Shown: positions 48,013 through 56,946, numbered from the stretch's first letter. The stretch is DNA of 64,000 nucleotides from Cupriavidus taiwanensis (GCF_900249755.1 NZ_LT976854.1:1526927-1590926); one strand, 5' to 3'. The notes: a model not told the origin generated them from the letters alone. A program made the numbers and translations.

Positions 48013-49247
48013 GCTGCCTCCTTCGACTGCCGGACCTGGCCGCCGAAGGCGCGGCTGGCGATCATGCCCTCGACTTCGGACTTGCCGAGCAGGCTGTTGG
48101 CGATGATGCGTTGCTGGATCTCGGAAGTGCCCTCGAAGATCTTGGTGAGGCGCGCATCGCGCCAGTAGCGCTCCACCGCGAACAGCTTGGTATAGCCCGC
48201 CCCGCCGAAAATCTGCAGCGCCGACGAGGTCACGCGCTCGGCCATCTCCGAGGCGAAGTACTTCACCATCGACGCCTCCTTGTCGCAGCGGCGCCCGCTG
48301 TCGATCTCGTTGCAGACGAAGTAGAGCAGCTGGCGCGCGGCCTCGATCTCGGTCGCCATGGTGGCGATCTTGAAGCGGATCGCCTGGTACTCGGCGATCG
48401 GCATGCCGAACTGGCGCCGCTCCAGCGCGTAGGCCGTCGCGTCTTCCAGCGCGCCCTGCGCCAGGCCGATCGCCCGCGCCGCGGTATGCGCGCGGGCGCC
48501 CTCCAGCCCCTTGGCCATCAGCAGGAAGGCCTTGCCTTCCGGCCCCATCAGGTTGCGCTTGGGCACGCGCACGCCGTCGAGCGCAAGCTCGAAGGTCTTC
48601 CAGCCGAAGTACCCGATCTTCGGGATCGGCGAGCCGGTCATGCCGGGCGGGAAGGCGCCGCGCTGTTTCTCGATCATGAAGCAGGAAATGCCTTCCCAGC
48701 GCTTGTCGGGCGACGGCGGCGCCGAGGTCCGCGCGAACACGATCAGGTAGTCGGCGCCGTCGGCAAAGGTGCACCAGTACTTGTTGCCGGTCAGCACCCA
48801 CTCGTCGCCCTCCAGCACCGCGCGGCACGAGATCGACGCCAGGTCGGAACCGGTATCCGGCTCGGACAGCGCGCTGGCGTTGAGGAAGTCGCCACGCACC
48901 ACGCGCGGCAGGTATTCGCGCCGCATGTCTTCCGGCATCGACTTCATGATCCAGCCGCCCTGCGCGCGCGCCACGATCGACGCCACCGACATCCAGCCGC
49001 GCGACAGCTGCTCGCAGATCAGGCAGTACTCGAAGATGCCAAGGCCCAGGCCGCCATATTCCTCCGGGATGGTGATGCCGAAGTAGCCCATCTCGGCCAT
49101 CTTGTCGCGCAGCGACATCGGGATCTCCGCATCCGGGCCGTCCAGCGCGTTGGCCACCGGCAGCACCTCCTTCATCGTGAACTCGCGCGCCGCATCGCGG
49201 ATCATGCAACGCGCTTCCGTCATGTACCCCAGACCGTCTCCTGACAT
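48009..49247 (-). CDS. Acyl-CoA dehydrogenase
   Basis: The protein is 412 residues. FAD- and substrate-binding motifs are LSEPDTGSDLASIS near residue 130, YWCTFADGADY near 165 and RRQFGMPIAEYQAIRFKIA near 275. The catalytic base is the Glu of IFEGTSEIQQRIIAN near the C-terminus, the canonical position. It desaturates an acyl-CoA at the alpha-beta bond, passing electrons to ETF. A GAGGGG ribosome site precedes the ATG at 49247. It lies between two MaoC hydratase genes in a compact operon, so its product is probably their substrate. Confidence 0.93.
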   Translation of the reverse strand: MSGDGLGYMTEARCMIRDAAREFTMKEVLPVANALDGPDAEIPMSLRDKMAEMGYFGITIPEEYGGLGLGIFEYCLICEQLSRGWMSVASIVARAQGGWIMKSMPEDMRREYLPRVVRGDFLNASALSEPDTGSDLASISCRAVLEGDEWVLTGNKYWCTFADGADYLIVFARTSAPPSPDKRWEGISCFMIEKQRGAFPPGMTGSPIPKIGYFGWKTFELALDGVRVPKRNLMGPEGKAFLLMAKGLEGARAHTAARAIGLAQGALEDATAYALERRQFGMPIAEYQAIRFKIATMATEIEAARQLLYFVCNEIDSGRRCDKEASMVKYFASEMAERVTSSALQIFGGAGYTKLFAVERYWRDARLTKIFEGTSEIQQRIIANSLLGKSEVEGMIASRAFGGQVRQSKEAA

Positions 49248-49249
49248 GC

Positions 49250-49786
49250 TTATCCCCTCATCCTGACCAGATTGGTACGCTTGAATTCGATCACGGCATC
49301 GCCCTGCTGGTTGGCGCCACGCGTGTGCCACGTCACGATGCCGTAGCCGGGCCGGTTGCTGGCCGGCCTGCGCGACACCACGACGGAGCTGGCATAGAGC
49401 GTCTCGCCGGGATACACCGGCCGCAGATAGGCCAGCTCGTCGACGCCCAGAAACGGACCACCGCCCTCGGACAGGTCTTCGACCGACAGGCCGAACACGG
49501 TGTTGAACAACAGCAGCGGATTGACCGGCACGCCGGGGTGGCCGTTGGCCCGGGCCGCGTCGGCATTGGTGTATTGCGGGTTGTAGTGCAGCGTCAGCAC
49601 CGAGAACATGGTGTTGTCCGCTGCGGTAACGGTGCGGCCCCAGTGATGGGCGAAGCGCCGGCCGGGCTCGAAATCCTCATAACGGTTGCCGCGGCTGCGC
49701 AGCGTGGCCTCGGCTTTCAGGCGGGCGACCACGGGGTCGGCAGGGACCGCGGGTGCGCCTGCGATGGCGGGGTCGATGGTTGTCAT
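49250..49786 (-). CDS. MaoC-like hot-dog hydratase, single domain (second of a pair)
   Basis: The 178-residue protein begins with about 35 residues of Ala/Pro-rich leader and then has NRYEDFEPGRRFAHHWGRTV. It continues with ADNTMFSVLTLHYNPQYTNAD and VNPLLLFNTVFGLSVEDLS, then YLRPVYPGETLYASSVVVSR. The HYNPQYTNADAA block resembles the hydratase motif NPxHxD with Tyr in place of His. With the partner at 47524 the summed length (340) equals that of two-hot-dog mesaconyl-CoA hydratases, suggesting a split version. Its start overlaps the MmgE/PrpD stop (ATGA). Confidence 0.87.
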   Translation of the reverse strand: MTTIDPAIAGAPAVPADPVVARLKAEATLRSRGNRYEDFEPGRRFAHHWGRTVTAADNTMFSVLTLHYNPQYTNADAARANGHPGVPVNPLLLFNTVFGLSVEDLSEGGGPFLGVDELAYLRPVYPGETLYASSVVVSRRPASNRPGYGIVTWHTRGANQQGDAVIEFKRTNLVRMRG

Positions 49787-51153
49787 TGCATGGCCTCAAA
49801 CAAGGGTTCGACGGAAGGAAGCCGGTCCAGCGTGTCGACCACCGACACCAGCTTCGCGAACTTGGCCGCACCAATGCGCGGCACGACGATGGCCTGCGCC
49901 TTGTCGACCAGGCGCCGCCATTGCATGGCAAGGTCGGCCGCCGGCACCGCCACGTTGGCCTGCGCGCGCAGCGTGCGGCCGTCGCGCGTCAGGATCTCCA
50001 CGGTGGCGGCGTTGCGGTCCGGACCGGGCACGACCTGCAGCGCGATGCGCTGGCGCGCCCTGACATAGCGCGGCGCCAGCGCGGTCTCTGGCGAATAGAG
50101 GGCAAGCGATGCGGTAGGCGCGCCGTCCATCGCCAGCGCCGCAAGATGCTGGATCGCGAACTTGATCTCCAGGCCGGTCTGCGGGTTGGCGATATCGCAC
50201 ACGCCGCGATGCGGCCCCGAGACCAGGATCGTCATCGATTCCAGCATGTCCAGGTCGATGCGGTGCTCGCGGCAGGCCTGGCGCACGGCTTCGATGGTGG
50301 AGTGCGTGAGGTAGCAGGACGCGTGGAACTTGAACAGCGTGCGTTCGATCGCCATGCCGGCGCGGCGCTCGAACGTGGCCGGGAACGCTGGCGCGGCGGC
50401 CGCCTGGGTGCGGCCGAAACCTTGCTCGCACTCGATGCCGTTGGCGTTGGCGGTGAACCCGCGCGCGGCCAGGCGCGCCGCGATCACGCCGTTCATGGCC
50501 GCCTTGCCCGCGTGCAGCGGCTTGGCCATGGTGCCGAACATGCATTTGAGCCCGGCCGCCTGCGTCGCGGCGAGACCCAGTGCATTGGCCGTGGCGGCGG
50601 GATCGAGCCCACCCAGCCGCGCACAGGCGGCCGCCGCGCCGAGCGTGCCGGTGGTGCCGGTCGGGTGCAGCCCGAGCCGATACTGCTCGTCCCCCACCAC
50701 TTCGCCGATGCGGCTTTCGACTTCATGGCCCAGGATCAGCGCGCGCAGCAGGTCCTTGCCGCTCGCGCCGGCCACCTGGGCCACCGCCAGCGCCGCGGGT
50801 GCCACCGGCACGGTCGGGTGGCCGCGCATGGCCGAGGCAACGTCGTCGAAGTCGAGGGCATGGCCCGCGGCGCCGTTGATCAGCGCGGCCTGCGCGGGTT
50901 CGGCGCGCAGCGGGCTGCCCACCAGCGCGCATGGCAGGTCGCGCAAGCCGGCATATTCGGCAACGAGCATTTCGACCAGCGGCTCGCGGGCGGCGGCAAG
51001 GGTCACCGCGATCCAGTCGAGCATGGCATGGCGTGCCCAGGTGAAAGCCGGCGCGCCAAGCTCGGCATCGTCGACCGTGCTGATCCAGCCGGCCAGCGCG
51101 CGGGTAAAGCCGGCGCCGTCCGCTGTCTTGTCGTTGGTAGGGTCAGGTTCCAC
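49783..51153 (-). CDS. MmgE/PrpD-family protein (2-methylcitrate dehydratase-like)
   Basis: The 456-residue protein has the family's helical core: DAELGAPAFTWARHAMLDWIAVTLA, then INGAAGHALDFDDV near residue 95 (Asp pair of the active site), and RGHPTVPVAPAALA. The segment GLHPTGTTGTLGAAAACARL is near 185, and KFHASCYLTHSTIEAV starts the lid region. Known members dehydrate 2-methylcitrate or decarboxylate cis-aconitate to itaconate, which fits an operon for branched C4/C5 dicarboxylates. It is the first gene of the seven-gene leftward operon, and operator-like palindromes lie upstream. Confidence 0.92.
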   Translation of the reverse strand: MEPDPTNDKTADGAGFTRALAGWISTVDDAELGAPAFTWARHAMLDWIAVTLAAAREPLVEMLVAEYAGLRDLPCALVGSPLRAEPAQAALINGAAGHALDFDDVASAMRGHPTVPVAPAALAVAQVAGASGKDLLRALILGHEVESRIGEVVGDEQYRLGLHPTGTTGTLGAAAACARLGGLDPAATANALGLAATQAAGLKCMFGTMAKPLHAGKAAMNGVIAARLAARGFTANANGIECEQGFGRTQAAAAPAFPATFERRAGMAIERTLFKFHASCYLTHSTIEAVRQACREHRIDLDMLESMTILVSGPHRGVCDIANPQTGLEIKFAIQHLAALAMDGAPTASLALYSPETALAPRYVRARQRIALQVVPGPDRNAATVEILTRDGRTLRAQANVAVPAADLAMQWRRLVDKAQAIVVPRIGAAKFAKLVSVVDTLDRLPSVEPLFEAMQ

Positions 51154-51229
51154 TCGGAAGCATCGCCGCGTTGGTCGGCGCCGTGTTGTTGTCGATGAAC
51201 CGAGTATTGGCGAACGCCGGCAGGCACGG

Positions 51230-51280
51230 CATCACATATGTGATGAATGCCGGCTGCCGGCATCCATCACGTATGTGATG
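51230..51280. promoter_or_regulatory. Triple palindrome, likely operator of the divergent dicarboxylate operons
   Basis: CATCACATATGTGATG (51230-51245) is a perfect 16-bp palindrome. CATCACGTATGTGATG (51265-51280) is a copy with one change. Between them lies a third perfect palindrome, ATGCCGGC-T-GCCGGCAT (51247-51263). The two outer sites are 35 bp apart centre to centre. The block sits 77 bp upstream of the MmgE/PrpD start and 126 bp upstream of the divergent CitE-like gene. Confidence 0.75.
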
Positions 51281-51405
51281 GCGGCGGGAGCGCGCGGCAG
51301 CCAGACTTTCGACTGCAGCCAGGCGCGCCGCATCGTGTCGCGCCACGGCCGCACATCCCGTTCAATCCTTGATACCCCGCGTCGCCAGCGACGACGCTAT
51401 TGCCC

Positions 51406-52314
51406 ATGACCAACAACGCGAACCTGACCACGCCCCGCCGCTCCGTGCTGTATGTGCCCGCAACCAATACCCGCGCCATCGAGAAGGCCCGCAACCTGCC
51501 CTGCGACGCCATCGTGTTCGACCTGGAAGACGCCGTGGCGCCGGCGATGAAAGCCCAGGCCAGGGACAGCCTGGCCAGCGCGTTTGCCGCGCAGCCGTTC
51601 GCGGCGCATGAAACGGTGATCCGCATCAATGCGCTGGGTACCGCGGAGTTCGATGCCGACCTGCGCGCTGCCGCCGCCTGCGGGGCCGATGCCATCCTGC
51701 TGCCGAAGGTGGACACCGGTGCGGACCTGGAGCGCTATGCCGCGGCCATCGGCGCCTTCGGCAAGGGCCCGGTGCCGAAGCTGTGGGCCATGATCGAAAC
51801 GGCTGCCGCGGTCCATCACATCGACGGCATCCTGCAAGCCGGCCGGCGCCGGCAGGTGCAGCTTGACTGCCTGGTGGTGGGCACCAATGACCTGGCCAAG
51901 GAAACCGGCGTCTATCCGGGCGACCAGCGCGTCTATCTTCTGCCCTGGCTGATGTCGGTGGTGCTGGCGGCCAGGCGCTACGGCACCGACGTGCTCGACG
52001 GCGTGTGGAATGACTTCGGCGATCGCGCGGGCTTCGCCCAGGAAGTGCTGCAGTCAGTCAGGATGGGCTTTGACGGCAAGACGCTGATCCACCCGACGCA
52101 GGTCGATCCGGCCAATGCGGCGTTCACCCCGTCGGACGCAGCCACCGCCGAGGCGCAGGCCATCGTCGCGGCCTTCGCCCGGCCCGAGCATGCCGCGGCG
52201 GGGGTCATCAACCTGGACGGGCGCATGGTCGAGCGCCTGCACCTGGAACAGGCCACGCGCCTGCTGGCGCGGATGGATGCCATCCGGGCGCGCCGGCAAC
52301 GGCCCGGCTGCTGA
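51406..52314 (+). CDS. CitE-like CoA-ester lyase (HpcH/HpaI aldolase superfamily), second copy
   Basis: The 302-residue protein has RRSVLYVPATNTRAIEKA at the N-terminus, VFDLEDAVAPAMKAQARD near residue 37, ILLPKVDTG near 104, WAMIETAAAVHHIDGIL near 127 and GTNDLAKE near 160. It closes with GKTLIHPTQVDPAN. It belongs to the same superfamily as the lyase at 45310 but to a different branch, closer to CitE/citramalyl-CoA-lyase-like proteins. The ATG at 51406 is preferred over a TTG two codons earlier. It is transcribed away from the MmgE/PrpD operon and shares its operator region, so both respond to the same signal. Confidence 0.9.
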   Translation: MTNNANLTTPRRSVLYVPATNTRAIEKARNLPCDAIVFDLEDAVAPAMKAQARDSLASAFAAQPFAAHETVIRINALGTAEFDADLRAAAACGADAILLPKVDTGADLERYAAAIGAFGKGPVPKLWAMIETAAAVHHIDGILQAGRRRQVQLDCLVVGTNDLAKETGVYPGDQRVYLLPWLMSVVLAARRYGTDVLDGVWNDFGDRAGFAQEVLQSVRMGFDGKTLIHPTQVDPANAAFTPSDAATAEAQAIVAAFARPEHAAAGVINLDGRMVERLHLEQATRLLARMDAIRARRQRPGC

Positions 52315-52330
52315 ACGCACGCGGCGGCGT

Positions 52331-53068
52331 TCAGCAGTCCTGCGCCACGGCCAGCACCGCGGCCAGCAGTTTTTTCCGGCGCGCGTGCAGTCGCGCGACC
52401 GGGCCGCCGGTGCCGATACCCAGCCACTGCCCGCGGATCGGGGTCGCCACCAGCGTGGCGATCACGCCGGCCCCCGGCGACGCCAGGCTGGCCGACTCGT
52501 AGTAGCCCTGGCGGCGCGCCACCTCGACTTCGCGCAGGACCTCGCCCGGCCGGGCCAGCGACTCGCCGGGCGCTGCCTCGGCGTTATAGCGGCGCAGCAG
52601 GCGCCCGATCTGTTCGTCTTCCATCCGGCTCATCAGCATGATGCCGATCGCGGTCCGATGCATGGGCCGAATCGTGCCCGACGAGACCGACAGGCGCAAA
52701 GCATGGCTGGATTCGATCACGGACAGGTATTGCAGCATGTTGCCGCTCTGGCGGCCAAGCAGTACGGTCTCGCCGGTCTCGCTCGACAGCCGGCGCATGG
52801 CGTCGTGCACGGACGCGCCCGCTCCCGGCTTGCGCGTGGTCCATCCGCACAGGAACGCCACCCGCACCGAGGGGCAATAGGTGCGCAGCTGCGCGTCAAA
52901 CTCCAGGTAGCCGCGCGCCACCATGGTCCGCAGCAGCATCGAGACACTGGACTGGGGGATGCCTAACCGCTCGCCAATCTCGCCGACGCGCAGCGGCCGG
53001 CGCACCCGCTCGAACAGTTCGAGCAGGTCAAACACGCGATTTGCGGATTTGACCGTTCCGCTGTCCAT
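52331..53068 (-). CDS. IclR-family transcriptional regulator
   Basis: The 245-residue protein has a winged helix-turn-helix (RVFDLLELFERVRRPLRVGEI, then LGIPQSSVSMLLRTMVARGYL to about residue 58). The IclR ligand domain follows, with LLGRQSGNMLQYLSV near 105, MHRTAIGIMLMSRM near 135 and SLASPGAGVIATLVATP near 200. It is convergent with the second CitE-like gene (16 bp between stops). It is the nearest candidate to bind the palindromes at 51230-51280 and to control the dicarboxylate operons. Confidence 0.92.
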   Translation of the reverse strand: MDSGTVKSANRVFDLLELFERVRRPLRVGEIGERLGIPQSSVSMLLRTMVARGYLEFDAQLRTYCPSVRVAFLCGWTTRKPGAGASVHDAMRRLSSETGETVLLGRQSGNMLQYLSVIESSHALRLSVSSGTIRPMHRTAIGIMLMSRMEDEQIGRLLRRYNAEAAPGESLARPGEVLREVEVARRQGYYESASLASPGAGVIATLVATPIRGQWLGIGTGGPVARLHARRKKLLAAVLAVAQDC

Positions 53069-53185
53069 AGCAGTCCCTCCCTGGCCCGCGCCGCTGCGGC
53101 GCTGCCTTTGCCATGCTTCGGGGCGGCCGAGCCCGGGTGCTTGCCCTGCACCCCACCCTTGGCCATCGCCATGGCGATGGTTCTT

Positions 53186-53794
53186 CTACAGCAACCACTC
53201 CCCGATCATCCGCAGGATTTCCGCCTTTACTGCAGCCGGATCCATGGAGGCCCGGTTCAGGCGATGCACGGAGATACCGCGCAGCAGGCTCATCAGGATA
53301 AAGGCTGCGGATTTTGCATCGACGTCCGCCCGGATCTGCCCGAGGGCCTTGGCCTCGTTGAGCTTGTACTCGACGTAGGCCATGTTCTTTTCATTGTAGT
53401 CGTGGACAAAGCCGTGCAGCGGAGAGTCGGCCACGGACGAATCGAGCACGATGAAGAACATCGCCCGGATATTGTTGACCGCGCTTTCCGGGCGCTGGGT
53501 GTAGGCATCCACCAACGAATAGATGCCGCGAATGCCGCTGGTATCGCTGCCATCCTTCTTGCGCTGGGCATTGAATTCACGCGACAACTGTTCCAGGCAC
53601 TCCGCCAGCAGCTTTTCCTTGGAGCCGAAGTGCGTATGCGCCAGGCCGCGGCTATAGCCGGCCTTGGTTCCGACTTCATTCATGGTCAGCCCCGCCAGAC
53701 CTTTCTCGGAAATCAGCTCGATAGCGGCCTGCACCATGCGGCCGACGGACTCTTCGCGCCGTTGCTCCTGGGTGCGATTGGATCGCTGCTTCAT
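53186..53794 (-). CDS. TetR-family transcriptional regulator
   Basis: The protein is 202 residues. The N-terminal helix-turn-helix domain spans about residues 15-65: GRMVQAAIELISEKGLAGLT and VGTKAGYSRGLAHTHFGSKEKLLAECL, given here as separate motifs. A helical ligand domain with VNNIRAMFFIVLDSSVAD follows, then a C-terminal MSLLRGISVHRL. An ATG at 53794 (MKQRSNRTQ) begins the usual TetR opening. It is co-directional with, and 211 bp downstream of, the Bug gene of the acyl-CoA dehydrogenase cluster, and is the probable regulator of that cluster. A matching dyad is found at 58095. Confidence 0.92.
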   Translation of the reverse strand: MKQRSNRTQEQRREESVGRMVQAAIELISEKGLAGLTMNEVGTKAGYSRGLAHTHFGSKEKLLAECLEQLSREFNAQRKKDGSDTSGIRGIYSLVDAYTQRPESAVNNIRAMFFIVLDSSVADSPLHGFVHDYNEKNMAYVEYKLNEAKALGQIRADVDAKSAAFILMSLLRGISVHRLNRASMDPAAVKAEILRMIGEWLL

Positions 53795-54005
53795 AGGTGG
53801 TGAATGTGATGCGCGCCTGCGGATGATCGGTAGTGTCGCCGTGCCTCGCGTTGACCAAGGGTCCGGCTGGTTCAACGCGAAGTTGTGCCGCAGCCAGATT
53901 GTACCGAAGGGAAAAGGTCGCTTTCCAGGCAGCGCCGGCCTGCCACGCAGGCAACGCCGGCCGCCGAGTTCGCAAATCGCCGGCGCAACCGCGGTGCCCG
54001 GCGGT

Positions 54006-54968
54006 TCAGCCCGCCTGGATATTGGCCTTTTCCGCCACACGCTTGAAGCGCAGATATTCCGCGCGCTGGAATTCGCCCAGCTCGCCAAGCGACTTGTTGA
54101 GGAAGGTGCCGGCGCGCTTGCCTTGGTAAGCCTTTGCCTCCTGGGTCTTCTGCGCGGCGGAGATGGCTGCGGCAAGCTCGCTGAGCTTGTCCTGCGGGGT
54201 GCCGGCCTTCATCGAGAAGGACGCCCACACGTAGGACTCGAAGTCTGTGTAGCCCAGTTCCTTCATGGTCGGGGCATTGGGCAACAGCTTGTCGCGCTCT
54301 GCGCCGGTGATGGCGAGCACGCGCAGCTTCCTGGCCTTTTCCATGGGCGCGATGCCGGTGATATCGTTCAGGCCGATGTCGAGCCGGTTGCCGATCACGT
54401 CCGTCACCATCGGCGCGCCGCCCTTGTAGGGCACGGGCGTGGTCTTGATGCCCGTCGCCTGCGCCAGCCACTCGCCCACCAGTCGGTAGCCTTCGGAATA
54501 GTTACCCACCGAGATCGGCTTGCCGGTGGCCTTGTAGCGGGCCACTACGTCGGCAATGGTGTGGTACGGCGAATCGTTGCTGGCGACGAAGGCCGCGGCA
54601 GAGATGCCCAGGCCGTGCAGCGGCACCAGGTCCTTGAACGGATCGTAGCCCAGGTTTTGCACCATCACCGGGTTCACCGCGATCAGGGAGTTGCTGGCCA
54701 GCAGAATGGTGTTGCCGTCAGCCGGCTCCGCCAGCACGGTGCGCACGGCGATGAGGCCGCTGGCGCCCGGCTTGTTCTCGACCACGATGGCGCGGCCCAG
54801 GGCCTTGCCGATCTGCTCTGCGTAAAAGCGCGCGCCCTCGTCCGAGCCGCTACCCGCCGTGAAGGGCACGATCACGCGAATCGCCTTGCCCTGCGCCCGG
54901 GCGATGCCGGGAAATGCCAGCGTTGCCGCGCCCGCCATCAGGGTGGCGCCGAATTGTCTGCGTTGCAT
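54006..54968 (-). CDS. Bug-family periplasmic solute-binding protein, orphan
   Basis: The 320-residue protein has a signal peptide (MQRRQFGATLMAGAATLAFPG, Tat-like RRQF) cleaved near ARAQG. Bug signatures are GKAIRVIVPFTAGSGSDEGA, VVENKPGASGLIAV and PVPYKGGAPMVTDVIG, each close to expected spacing. It likely binds the carboxylic acid degraded by the upstream-encoded acyl-CoA enzymes. It follows the enoyl-CoA hydratase gene by 45 bp. No TctA/TctB genes are in the window. Confidence 0.9.
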   Translation of the reverse strand: MQRRQFGATLMAGAATLAFPGIARAQGKAIRVIVPFTAGSGSDEGARFYAEQIGKALGRAIVVENKPGASGLIAVRTVLAEPADGNTILLASNSLIAVNPVMVQNLGYDPFKDLVPLHGLGISAAAFVASNDSPYHTIADVVARYKATGKPISVGNYSEGYRLVGEWLAQATGIKTTPVPYKGGAPMVTDVIGNRLDIGLNDITGIAPMEKARKLRVLAITGAERDKLLPNAPTMKELGYTDFESYVWASFSMKAGTPQDKLSELAAAISAAQKTQEAKAYQGKRAGTFLNKSLGELGEFQRAEYLRFKRVAEKANIQAG

Positions 54969-55013
54969 GTCTTTGTCTCCTTTTTATCATCGTCCGCGCC
55001 TGTCCTGCAGGCT

Positions 55014-55796
55014 TCAGTCTTCAAAGACCGGGGGGCGCCTTTCAGCCATGGCCTTCACCCCCTCGGCAAGGTCCGGCCCGGCAAACTGGACCGCCTGCTC
55101 CGCGCTCTCGCGCGAGATGGCATTGCGGATATGGCTGAGGGAGTCGGCCTTCAAGGTCTGGCGGGTGGACTGCAGTGCCCGTGGCGACGAAGCGGCCAGT
55201 TCCCGCGCCAGTGCCAGCGCGGCGCCGCGCACCTCTGCCTTGGGCACGATGAAGTCCACCAGCCCCATCTCCCGGGCGCGTGCTCCATCGACGCGGGTGC
55301 CGGTGTAGAGCATCCACGCCGCCATCTGCTTGCCGATCAGCGCGGGCAGCGTGTACGAGAGGGCAAACCCGGGATGGAAACCGAGACGGTTGAAGTTGGC
55401 GGAAAAGCGCGCCTGCGCGCACGACACACGAAAATCCGCCGCCAGGGCCAAGCCCAGGCCGCCACCGATTGCCGCCCCCTCGATCGCCGCCACGATCGGC
55501 TTGGAGAAGCTGAAGATGCGCAAGGCCTCGAGATAAATGGGATTGATGCGCGAGGCGCTGCGCGGTGCCGCGGCGCCGTCGCGCCGCGAAAAATCCGCAC
55601 CCGCGCAGAATGCGCTGCCGCCCGCTTGCAGCAGCACCGCGCGGCAGGTCTTGTCGCCCTGCAGCAGGTCCAGCTCGTCGGCGATCCAGGCGATCATGTC
55701 CACATCGAAAAAATTGTGCGGCGGGCGGTTCAGCTCGAGGATGGCGACATGGCCATCGCGTCGGCTCAGCACGAGGGGTTCCTTCGTGTCAGGCAT
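55014..55796 (-). CDS. Enoyl-CoA hydratase/isomerase family protein
   Basis: The 260-residue crotonase-fold protein has oxyanion-hole residues in FCAGADFSRR near 65 and AIEGAAIGGGLGLALAADFRV near 110. It closes with FIVPKAEVRGAALALARELA. The Glu normally at the end of the second motif region is replaced by small residues around GFHPGFAL, so isomerase or other crotonase chemistry cannot be excluded. Its start overlaps the stop of the acyl-CoA dehydrogenase gene by 8 bp. In the operon it would hydrate the product of the two dehydrogenases. Confidence 0.9.
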   Translation of the reverse strand: MPDTKEPLVLSRRDGHVAILELNRPPHNFFDVDMIAWIADELDLLQGDKTCRAVLLQAGGSAFCAGADFSRRDGAAAPRSASRINPIYLEALRIFSFSKPIVAAIEGAAIGGGLGLALAADFRVSCAQARFSANFNRLGFHPGFALSYTLPALIGKQMAAWMLYTGTRVDGARAREMGLVDFIVPKAEVRGAALALARELAASSPRALQSTRQTLKADSLSHIRNAISRESAEQAVQFAGPDLAEGVKAMAERRPPVFED

Positions 55797-56946
55797 GGTT
55801 CGCGTTCCTTTCTACTTGCATCGATTCGGCTTGCCTGGCAGCCGGGCTGGCCGCGTCCTCTGCGGATGGCAGGGTGCGCGCCGTCAGGTTCGGCCAGAAC
55901 TGCCCGGAGCCGGCCTGGATAAAGGCCTGGCCCAGGCGCTCGGCCCATTCGGTGCTGGTGCCGGCCTCGGCGCGCCAGGCCCACAGGCGCCGGGTGGCGA
56001 AGTTCAGCGGGTATTCGTAGGTGAAGCCAATGGCGCCATGGACCTGGTGCGCGATCGAGGCCCCGGTGCGCACCGCGTCGCTGGTCGTCACCTTGGCGAC
56101 CGCGGCGCTGAATTCCGCCTGCGGCGCACTGTGCTGGTGGATCGCTGGCAGGTCGCGCAGCGCCGTCGTGGCCGCCGCATAACTGCAGGCCACTTCGCCG
56201 GCCAGCACCGCCAGTTGCTGCTGGATCGCCTGGTTCTTGCCGATGGGCTTGCCGAACTGCACGCGGTCCTTCGCATACTGCACCGCCAGGTCTAGCGCGT
56301 AGTCCAGTGCGCCGGTCAGCTGCGCCGCGGTAGTGGCGGCGTAGCACACTTCCAGCGGCCGGCTCAGGCCCGCAATGTCGGCAGCCAACGCATGAGAAAC
56401 CGCAGCCTGATCCAGCACCACCGTATCGGCCGGAAGCGATGCGGCATCGGCCTTGGGCTCTATCCGCACGCCGGGCCCCTTGGCATCCACCAGCGCAAGG
56501 TAGCCAGCCGCCTCGACCAGCAGCCAGTGGGCATGGCGCGCCCACTTCACGGCGGAGATCTTGCCGGACAGGGTGGCCGGCTTGCTGGCTTCATGGCTGG
56601 TCAATACCAATGACCGGGTCTGCGCCCCCGCAGCAAGCGCGAACACGCTCTCGGCGGCCAGGTCGAGCCCGCAGCGCGATGCCAGGTACTGGCCCACCAC
56701 GGCCTGCGCCAGCGGTACCGGCGCCTGCGTGTAGCCCACCTGGTAGAACAGCGGCAACGCCTCGGGCCAGGTCGCCTCGATTCCGCCGTGCGCCTCGCGG
56801 CACAGGATCTTGGTCATGCCGCCGTCGGCGATGGCTTGCCACAGCTGGCCGGCGAATGCGCCGGCCTCGACCGCCGTCAGCAGTTCGCGGCTCACCTCGT
56901 TGGCCAGCAGTCGCCTGACCGTTTCTTCAATCATGTTGTCGCTCAT
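55789..56946 (-). CDS. Acyl-CoA dehydrogenase-like subunit lacking the canonical catalytic Glu
   Basis: The 385-residue protein has the acyl-CoA dehydrogenase fold with DRVQFGKPIGKNQAIQQQLA near residue 240 and HQVHGAIGFTYEYPLNF near 325. The mid-region FAD/substrate motif is degenerate. The C-terminus carries no EGT-type catalytic Glu. It overlaps the next dehydrogenase gene upstream by 4 bp. Paired unequal dehydrogenases of this kind form alpha2-beta2 enzymes in which one subunit contributes structure and half of the FAD site (known from mycobacterial side-chain dehydrogenases; inferred here). Confidence 0.88.
   Translation of the reverse strand: MSDNMIEETVRRLLANEVSRELLTAVEAGAFAGQLWQAIADGGMTKILCREAHGGIEATWPEALPLFYQVGYTQAPVPLAQAVVGQYLASRCGLDLAAESVFALAAGAQTRSLVLTSHEASKPATLSGKISAVKWARHAHWLLVEAAGYLALVDAKGPGVRIEPKADAASLPADTVVLDQAAVSHALAADIAGLSRPLEVCYAATTAAQLTGALDYALDLAVQYAKDRVQFGKPIGKNQAIQQQLAVLAGEVACSYAAATTALRDLPAIHQHSAPQAEFSAAVAKVTTSDAVRTGASIAHQVHGAIGFTYEYPLNFATRRLWAWRAEAGTSTEWAERLGQAFIQAGSGQFWPNLTARTLPSAEDAASPAARQAESMQVERNANHA

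Noticed and set aside
51551-52314. Minus-strand frame overlapping the second CitE-like gene near 51978-52427
   Set aside because: It is antisense to a protein with intact HpcH/HpaI motifs and has no ribosome site or recognisable domain.
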